NCBI RefSeq assembly: GCF_000412185.1
Contig: NZ_ASJA01000016.1
Location: forward strand, 1-64,000
Direction of reading: 5' to 3'
Length of the DNA: 64,000 nucleotides
DNA from: Euryhalocaulis caribicus
GTDB taxonomy: Bacteria; Pseudomonadota; Alphaproteobacteria; Caulobacterales; Maricaulaceae
A model generated the notes under the pieces. That model was given only the letters and a program-made list of their open reading frames with translations, was not told the DNA's origin and did no database searches. The position numbers and the translations under genes were made by a program. Positions 60,276 to 64,000 of the stretch are shown in pieces. The stretch's first letter is position 1. Each line of letters begins with the position of its first letter.

Positions 60276-61072
60276 CAGGATTCCTGTTCTTCGCTGAATT
60301 GCGGCGCGCGGCGTTCCTTAAAGGCCAGAAACCCTTCCGCGAAGGAAGGTCCGGCAAAGGCCTTGGCGAAGGCGCGGCGCGATTCTTCGTCCTCGCCCCG
60401 GGCCTGCGCCTGTTTCACGAAGCGTTTCATGGCGGTGATGGTGAAGGGCGACAGGCTGGCGATACGGTCAGCGTGCGCGGTCACGGCCTCCTCCAGCGCC
60501 TCCGGCGCGATCACCTCATCAACCAGCCCGAACGCTTTGGCGTCCGCTGCATCGTACACGCTGGCCGTGAACAGCATCGACTTGGCGCGGGATACGCCAA
60601 CCGCGTCGATCAGGCGTTTGGTATCATCCACCGTATAGAGCAGGCCCAGCTTCGCCGGTGTCACCCCCAGCTTGGCGGTGGTGTCGGCAAAGCGGTAATC
60701 ACAGGCTAGCGCCAGCCCGCAACCGCCGCCAATACATGCGCCCCGGATCATCGCCAGAACGGGATGCGGGAAGTCCGCCACCGCCTGCATGGCCCGGCTG
60801 AACGTCGCCGCATAGTCCGCCGCGCCGGCCTCATCCCCGATCAGCGCCCCCATTTCAGCGATGTCCGCCCCCGCCGCGAATGAATCGCCTTCGCCGCTGA
60901 CAATCAGAACTCGCAGCCCCTCCATCCGCCGCGCCTCGCCTGTCAGGTCCGCGATGGCGCGCCACATGCGCGCATTGGCGGCGTTCTTTTTCGCTGCCCG
61001 GTTCAGGGTCAGGCGGGCAATGGGACCCTCTCGCGTCAGGCGCACGGGCGATGTGTCGGGTTCAGGATTCAC
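60275..61072 (-). CDS. Enoyl-CoA hydratase/isomerase family protein
   Basis: A 265-residue crotonase. LIVSGEGDSFAAGADIAEMG and IRGACIGGGCGLALACDYRF give the oxyanion hole, with FADTTAKLGVTPAKLGLLYT as the family loop. It starts with GTG. It differs clearly from the gene it overlaps, so the pair probably act on different acyl-CoA substrates or positions. No acyl-CoA dehydrogenase or thiolase is nearby, so this is not a full beta-oxidation operon. Confidence 0.87.
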   Translation of the reverse strand: MNPEPDTSPVRLTREGPIARLTLNRAAKKNAANARMWRAIADLTGEARRMEGLRVLIVSGEGDSFAAGADIAEMGALIGDEAGAADYAATFSRAMQAVADFPHPVLAMIRGACIGGGCGLALACDYRFADTTAKLGVTPAKLGLLYTVDDTKRLIDAVGVSRAKSMLFTASVYDAADAKAFGLVDEVIAPEALEEAVTAHADRIASLSPFTITAMKRFVKQAQARGEDEESRRAFAKAFAGPSFAEGFLAFKERRAPQFSEEQES

Positions 61073-61154
61073 GGACGGCTTTCAGTATTTCTATGGAGGG
61101 TAGGGCTTGCTAGGTAGCGTATCCCGAATATCGAGAAGAGGGCAGGATAGGACG

Positions 61155-61772
61155 ATGAGCGATCTCGGCAAACTTCTGGAAAATAACCGCCGCTGGGCGG
61201 ATGGCATCAAGACCGACGACCCGGAATATTTCCTGCGGCTGTCGCGGCAGCAGCGCCCGGACATTCTGTGGATTGGCTGCGCCGACAGCCGCGTGCCGGC
61301 CAACCAGATCATCGATCTGCCGCCGGGCGAGGTGTTTGTTCACCGCAATATCGCCAATGTTATCGTCCCGACCGACCTGAACTGCCTGTCGGTGCTGCAA
61401 TTCGCGGTGCAGGTGCTGGAGGTCTCCGACGTGATCATTGTCGGCCATTATGGATGCGGCGGCATTGCAGCGGCGCTGGAAGACGCTGACCACGGCCTGA
61501 TCGATAACTGGCTGGAGCATATCAAGGACGTGCGCCGCCGCCACGCCGACGAACTGGAATCGCTGGAGGGTGAAGCGCGTCAGGACCGGCTGGTGGAGTT
61601 GAACGTCATGACCGGGGTGGACCGGGTCTGCGCCACCACCATCGTCAAGAAAGCCTGGCGGCAGGGGCAGAACCTGACCGTGCATGGCTGGGTCTATTCT
61701 CTCAAGGACGGCCTGGTGAAGCCGCTCGGCTCGCGGAAGGCGGGTCAGCCGCCGGCGCTCACCTCTTTCTGA
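61155..61772 (+). CDS. can: Beta-carbonic anhydrase
   Basis: A 205-residue type beta carbonic anhydrase. The zinc ligands and catalytic dyad are Cys42-x-Asp44-x-Arg46 (CADSR), His98 and Cys101 (GHYGCGG), the same numbering as E. coli Can. HRNIANVIVPTDLNC and VHGWVYSLKDG are conserved. It interconverts CO2 and bicarbonate. The ATG at 61155 is chosen; AGGATAGGAC precedes it. It is monocistronic, ending at a strong terminator. Confidence 0.95.
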   Translation: MSDLGKLLENNRRWADGIKTDDPEYFLRLSRQQRPDILWIGCADSRVPANQIIDLPPGEVFVHRNIANVIVPTDLNCLSVLQFAVQVLEVSDVIIVGHYGCGGIAAALEDADHGLIDNWLEHIKDVRRRHADELESLEGEARQDRLVELNVMTGVDRVCATTIVKKAWRQGQNLTVHGWVYSLKDGLVKPLGSRKAGQPPALTSF

Positions 61773-61800
61773 CCGGCTCCAGGAAACGTCATTGCGAAGG

Positions 61801-61827
61801 CCCGGACTGCGAAGTCCGGGTTTTTTT
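61801..61827 (+). terminator. Rho-independent terminator with GNRA-type loop after can
   Basis: CCCGGACT (61801-61808) and AGTCCGGG (61813-61820) form a perfect 8-bp stem around a GCGA tetraloop, followed by seven T. It ends the carbonic anhydrase transcript just ahead of the efflux operon promoter. Confidence 0.93.
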
Positions 61828-61847
61828 CTGCGTGGGACTCTTGTCAA

Positions 61848-61861
61848 ACCGTCCAGACGGT
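61848..61861. promoter_or_regulatory. TetR operator, copy 1
   Basis: ACCGTC-CA-GACGGT is an inverted repeat with 6-bp arms, 63 bp before the TetR gene. An identical 14-mer lies 33 bp further (about three helical turns). This is the expected arrangement for cooperative repression by the adjacent TetR protein. Confidence 0.75.
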
Positions 61862-61880
61862 ATACATGCACCGCACAAAT

Positions 61881-61894
61881 ACCGTCCAGACGGT
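61881..61894. promoter_or_regulatory. TetR operator, copy 2
   Basis: Identical copy of ACCGTC-CA-GACGGT, 30 bp before the TetR start codon. Being this close to the ribosome site it probably overlaps the -10/start region of the efflux operon promoter. Confidence 0.75.
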
Positions 61895-61923
61895 ACAGTT
61901 TTTGTGACAGGAGTATCCGGTCT

Positions 61924-62490
61924 TTGTCAGACATCGTTGAAATCGCCGAAAAACGCTCGACCCGCGACATCATTCTGGATGCCGCCGAGACTATCGTGGC
62001 CGATGAAGGCTCCGGGCGACTGACCATCGACGCGGTGGTCAGGAAGAGCGGCTTTTCCAAGGGCGGCGTGCTCTACAATTTCCCCAGCAAGGCCGCCCTG
62101 ATCGAGGGCATGGTCGAGCGCATGGCCTGCTCCATCCGCGAGGATGCGCTTCATGCCGCGGACGAGGCCGAAAAGACCGATTGCGCGGTTCTCATGGCGC
62201 TTCTGGAGAACATCCTGAACAAGGATGAGGAGAAAATGCGCGTTCGCATGGGTCTCCTCGCCGCCCTTGCCGAGCAGCCTGAGCTGATCGGGACGGTCCG
62301 CAAGAATATTGAGCAGATCAAGGAACAGGTCGCGGCTCATACCAGTGACATCGAAATGGCGTACCTGATGTTCCTGGCGGCCGATGGAATGCGCCTGTCG
62401 CGCATGATGGGCCTGGAAATTCTTACCCCCGAAGAACGTGAGCGCGTGGAAAAACGCATGCTCAAGATTACCAAGGAGATCTCGCGATGA
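61924..62490 (+). CDS. TetR-family repressor of the RND efflux operon
   Basis: A 188-residue regulator with N-terminal TetR helix-turn-helix (RDIILDAAETIVADEGSGRL, VRKSGFSKGGVLYNFPSKAAL) and a ligand-binding C-terminal domain rich in helices. A TTG at 61924 is taken as start because ACAGGAG (61907-61913) precedes it and upstream in-frame sequence crosses the operators. It overlaps the membrane-fusion protein gene by ATGA, so it is the first gene of the operon it should repress. Two identical palindromes lie directly upstream. Confidence 0.9.
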   Translation: MSDIVEIAEKRSTRDIILDAAETIVADEGSGRLTIDAVVRKSGFSKGGVLYNFPSKAALIEGMVERMACSIREDALHAADEAEKTDCAVLMALLENILNKDEEKMRVRMGLLAALAEQPELIGTVRKNIEQIKEQVAAHTSDIEMAYLMFLAADGMRLSRMMGLEILTPEERERVEKRMLKITKEISR

Positions 62491-63548
62491 CCCGCCCCCT
62501 GATCGCATGGATTGGCCTGGCCGCCGCCATTCTGGTCGCCGGCTGTAGCGGGGAGGCCGCCCAGGAGCCGGAAATCGTCAAGACCGCGCAGATCGAGACC
62601 GTGGAAACGGCCTCGAAAGGCCTGACTCGAGAGTTTGTCGGCCGCGTTGAGGCGCGGATCGCCATCGACGTCACGATGCGGGTCGGCGGCCGGCTTCAGG
62701 AATTCCCGGTCGAGGAGGGTGATCGCGTCAGCAAGGGCGACCTGATCGCGCGTCTTGAAGTACAGGATTACAATCGCGCAGTGCGCGAGGCGCAGGTTCG
62801 GGTGGAGCAGACTCGCACCGATCTCGTGCGCGCACGGGAGCTTTTTGAACAGAACGCGACCCCGAAAGCACAGCTGGACAGCGCGCAAACCGCCTATGAT
62901 CTGGCGGTTGTGGCGCTGGATCAGGCCCGTCAGAACCTTGAATATGCTCGCTTCACCGCGCCGTTTGATGGTCTGGTGACCCGGAAATATGTCGATAATT
63001 ACACTCAGGTGGATGCGGGAACCCCGATCGCGCGGCTGCAGGATACGGGCGAATTGCGCGTCGCGATCCAGGTTCCTGAGGATCTTATCGCGACGGTTTC
63101 GGCTGATTCCGTGGCCATGTACGCGACGTTTCCGTTCGCGCCGGACCGTCAATTCCCGCTGGAATACCGCGAATTGATCGCCGAACCGGACCAGGCCTCG
63201 CTCACCTACAAGGTGATGATGGCCCTGCCGGAGGGCGTTCCCGCGTCGATTCTGCCCGGAATGACGGCCGATGTCGTCGCCAATGTCGCCATGAAAGGCC
63301 CGGTTTCCGGGGCGGTTCGCGTCCCTGTCGCGGCTCTGGACGACACGCCGGAGGGCGATTTCGTGGTCTGGACCTATGACGCGGCCTCCGGCGCAGTGGC
63401 GCCCCGGCCAGTCAAGCCGTCGCGTCTCGACAATGGCGGCGTGCTGGTGACAGAGGGGCTGCAAGCGGGCGAGCAAATCGTCACCGCCGGCGTGGCGGGT
63501 TTGCAGGAAGGCATGCGGGTGCGCCCGCTCGGCGACGAACTGGACTGA
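62487..63548 (+). CDS. RND efflux periplasmic adaptor (membrane fusion protein), lipoprotein
   Basis: A 353-residue HlyD/AcrA-like adaptor. MTRPLIAWIGLAAAILVAGC is a lipoprotein signal with lipobox LVAGC, acylated at Cys20. Then come a lipoyl half (RVGGRLQEFPVEEGDRVSKG), an alpha-helical hairpin (about 80-145), the second lipoyl half (FTAPFDGLVTRKYVDNY), a beta-barrel and a membrane-proximal domain. It links the RND pump to an outer-membrane channel, which is not encoded in the visible part. Confidence 0.92.
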   Translation: MTRPLIAWIGLAAAILVAGCSGEAAQEPEIVKTAQIETVETASKGLTREFVGRVEARIAIDVTMRVGGRLQEFPVEEGDRVSKGDLIARLEVQDYNRAVREAQVRVEQTRTDLVRARELFEQNATPKAQLDSAQTAYDLAVVALDQARQNLEYARFTAPFDGLVTRKYVDNYTQVDAGTPIARLQDTGELRVAIQVPEDLIATVSADSVAMYATFPFAPDRQFPLEYRELIAEPDQASLTYKVMMALPEGVPASILPGMTADVVANVAMKGPVSGAVRVPVAALDDTPEGDFVVWTYDAASGAVAPRPVKPSRLDNGGVLVTEGLQAGEQIVTAGVAGLQEGMRVRPLGDELD

Positions 63549-63552
63549 ATTC

Positions 63553-64000
63553 ATGCGTTTCAATCTCGCGCGCCTGTCGATCGAGAAGCCGCTTCTCGCT
63601 TGGCTGATTATCCTTTTCTGCCTGCTGGGCGGCATCTGGGCCTTTCTTACGATCGGTCGCCTGGAAGACCCGGCCTTCACCATCAAGAACGCCGTCATCG
63701 TGACGCAGTATCCCGGCGCGACGGCCGAGGAGGTGGAGCAGGAAGTCACAGAACCGCTGGAGATCGCGCTGCAGCAGATGGATCAGCTCAAGCGCATGGA
63801 ATCGGAATCAGCGCCGGGCCGGTCCGAAATCCAGGTTGAGATGCTGGACCAGTATCGTGATGACGAGCTGGAACAGGTCTGGGACGATCTCCGCAAACGC
63901 ATGCGCGACGCTTCGGCCTTCCTGCCCCCCGGCGCCAGCGAGCCCTTCGTCATTGATGATTTCGGTGATGTTTACGGCATTTTCTACGCGATCACGGCCC
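63553..64000 (+). CDS. RND efflux transporter permease, 3' end outside the window
   Basis: The first 149 codons are present. MRFNLARLSIEKPLLAWLII starts transmembrane helix 1, and DPAFTIKNAVIVTQYPGATA followed by EEVEQEVTEPLEIALQQMDQ is the canonical first porter subdomain of AcrB-type pumps. The ATG at 63553 is 4 bp after the adaptor stop. A full protein would be about 1030 residues. Substrate unknown; the REDPAF-like LEDPAFTIK favours the heavy-duty drug or solvent HAE-1-like branch. Confidence 0.9.
   Translation, partial: MRFNLARLSIEKPLLAWLIILFCLLGGIWAFLTIGRLEDPAFTIKNAVIVTQYPGATAEEVEQEVTEPLEIALQQMDQLKRMESESAPGRSEIQVEMLDQYRDDELEQVWDDLRKRMRDASAFLPPGASEPFVIDDFGDVYGIFYAITA

Noticed and set aside
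1-64000. tRNA, rRNA, CRISPR arrays, phage genes and insertion sequences
   Set aside because: No cloverleaf-like block, no spaced short repeats, no integrase or transposase was found on reading the window. The only clear tandem repeat is the protein-coding 21-bp array.

Overview
The window is a 64-kb piece of a GC-rich, densely packed alphaproteobacterial chromosome. The best fit is a stalked-bacteria relative (Caulobacterales/Maricaulales, Hyphomonadaceae-like). This rests on the gene families: a Caulobacter-type ceramide locus, a large TonB-dependent receptor, a TorF-type porin, the DUF2849-CysI sulfite reductase arrangement and the HutF-type histidine pathway. It is also supported by a perfect TTAA-N7-TTAAC CtrA-type box in front of an outer-membrane autotransporter. 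Most operons are joined by ATGA or GTGA start/stop overlaps. Four convergent gene pairs share the tetranucleotide CTAG as overlapping stop codons. I saw no rRNA, tRNA, CRISPR array, prophage or insertion sequence.

Layout. 1-6.6 kb: a truncated LysR-type regulator diverges from a sulfate-assimilation operon (cysG, DUF2849, cysI, a DUF934-APS reductase fusion, cysK, ferredoxin-NADP reductase). 6.9-13 kb: a TorF-like porin, a BetT choline transporter, choline dehydrogenase and a PutP-like symporter. 13-15.1 kb: a LytTR response regulator and its LytS-like kinase on the minus strand, divergent from a 1016-residue TonB-dependent receptor (15.3-18.4 kb). 18.4-26 kb: a minus-strand cluster of eight genes (ACP, cupin, adenylating ligase, glycosyltransferase-like protein, sulfotransferase, WbqC, PglD/NeuD-like transferase, DegT aminotransferase). 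It looks like a pathway that builds and decorates an amino-sugar-containing surface molecule. 26-33 kb: a complete five-step histidine degradation set, with hutF divergent from hutI-hutH-hutG-orf-hutU. 33.4-39.4 kb: a subtilase autotransporter with 29 heptapeptide units (YGDIGPF type), followed by a TPR-containing hybrid histidine kinase. Both have CtrA-like upstream boxes. 39.4-43.7 kb: a lipase-like hydrolase, glycerol kinase, an acyl-lipid desaturase and a HIT protein.

43.7-59.5 kb is a sphingolipid island in several transcription units. Backbone synthesis is covered by a fatty acyl-AMP ligase, a dedicated ACP, serine palmitoyltransferase, bacterial ceramide synthase and CerR reductase. 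Head-group genes are a lipid kinase of the ceramide-kinase type, a CDP-alcohol phosphotransferase, a HAD phosphatase, two nucleotidyltransferases and a nucleotidyltransferase-fold protein. Tailoring and transport genes are a fatty acid hydroxylase, an LptF/LptG pair and a Wzx-like flippase. The clustering suggests that the same region encodes synthesis, head-group attachment and trans-envelope movement of an anionic sphingolipid.

59.5-64 kb: two enoyl-CoA hydratase paralogues, a beta-carbonic anhydrase, and a TetR-controlled RND efflux operon with two identical operator palindromes. Its permease gene runs off the window.
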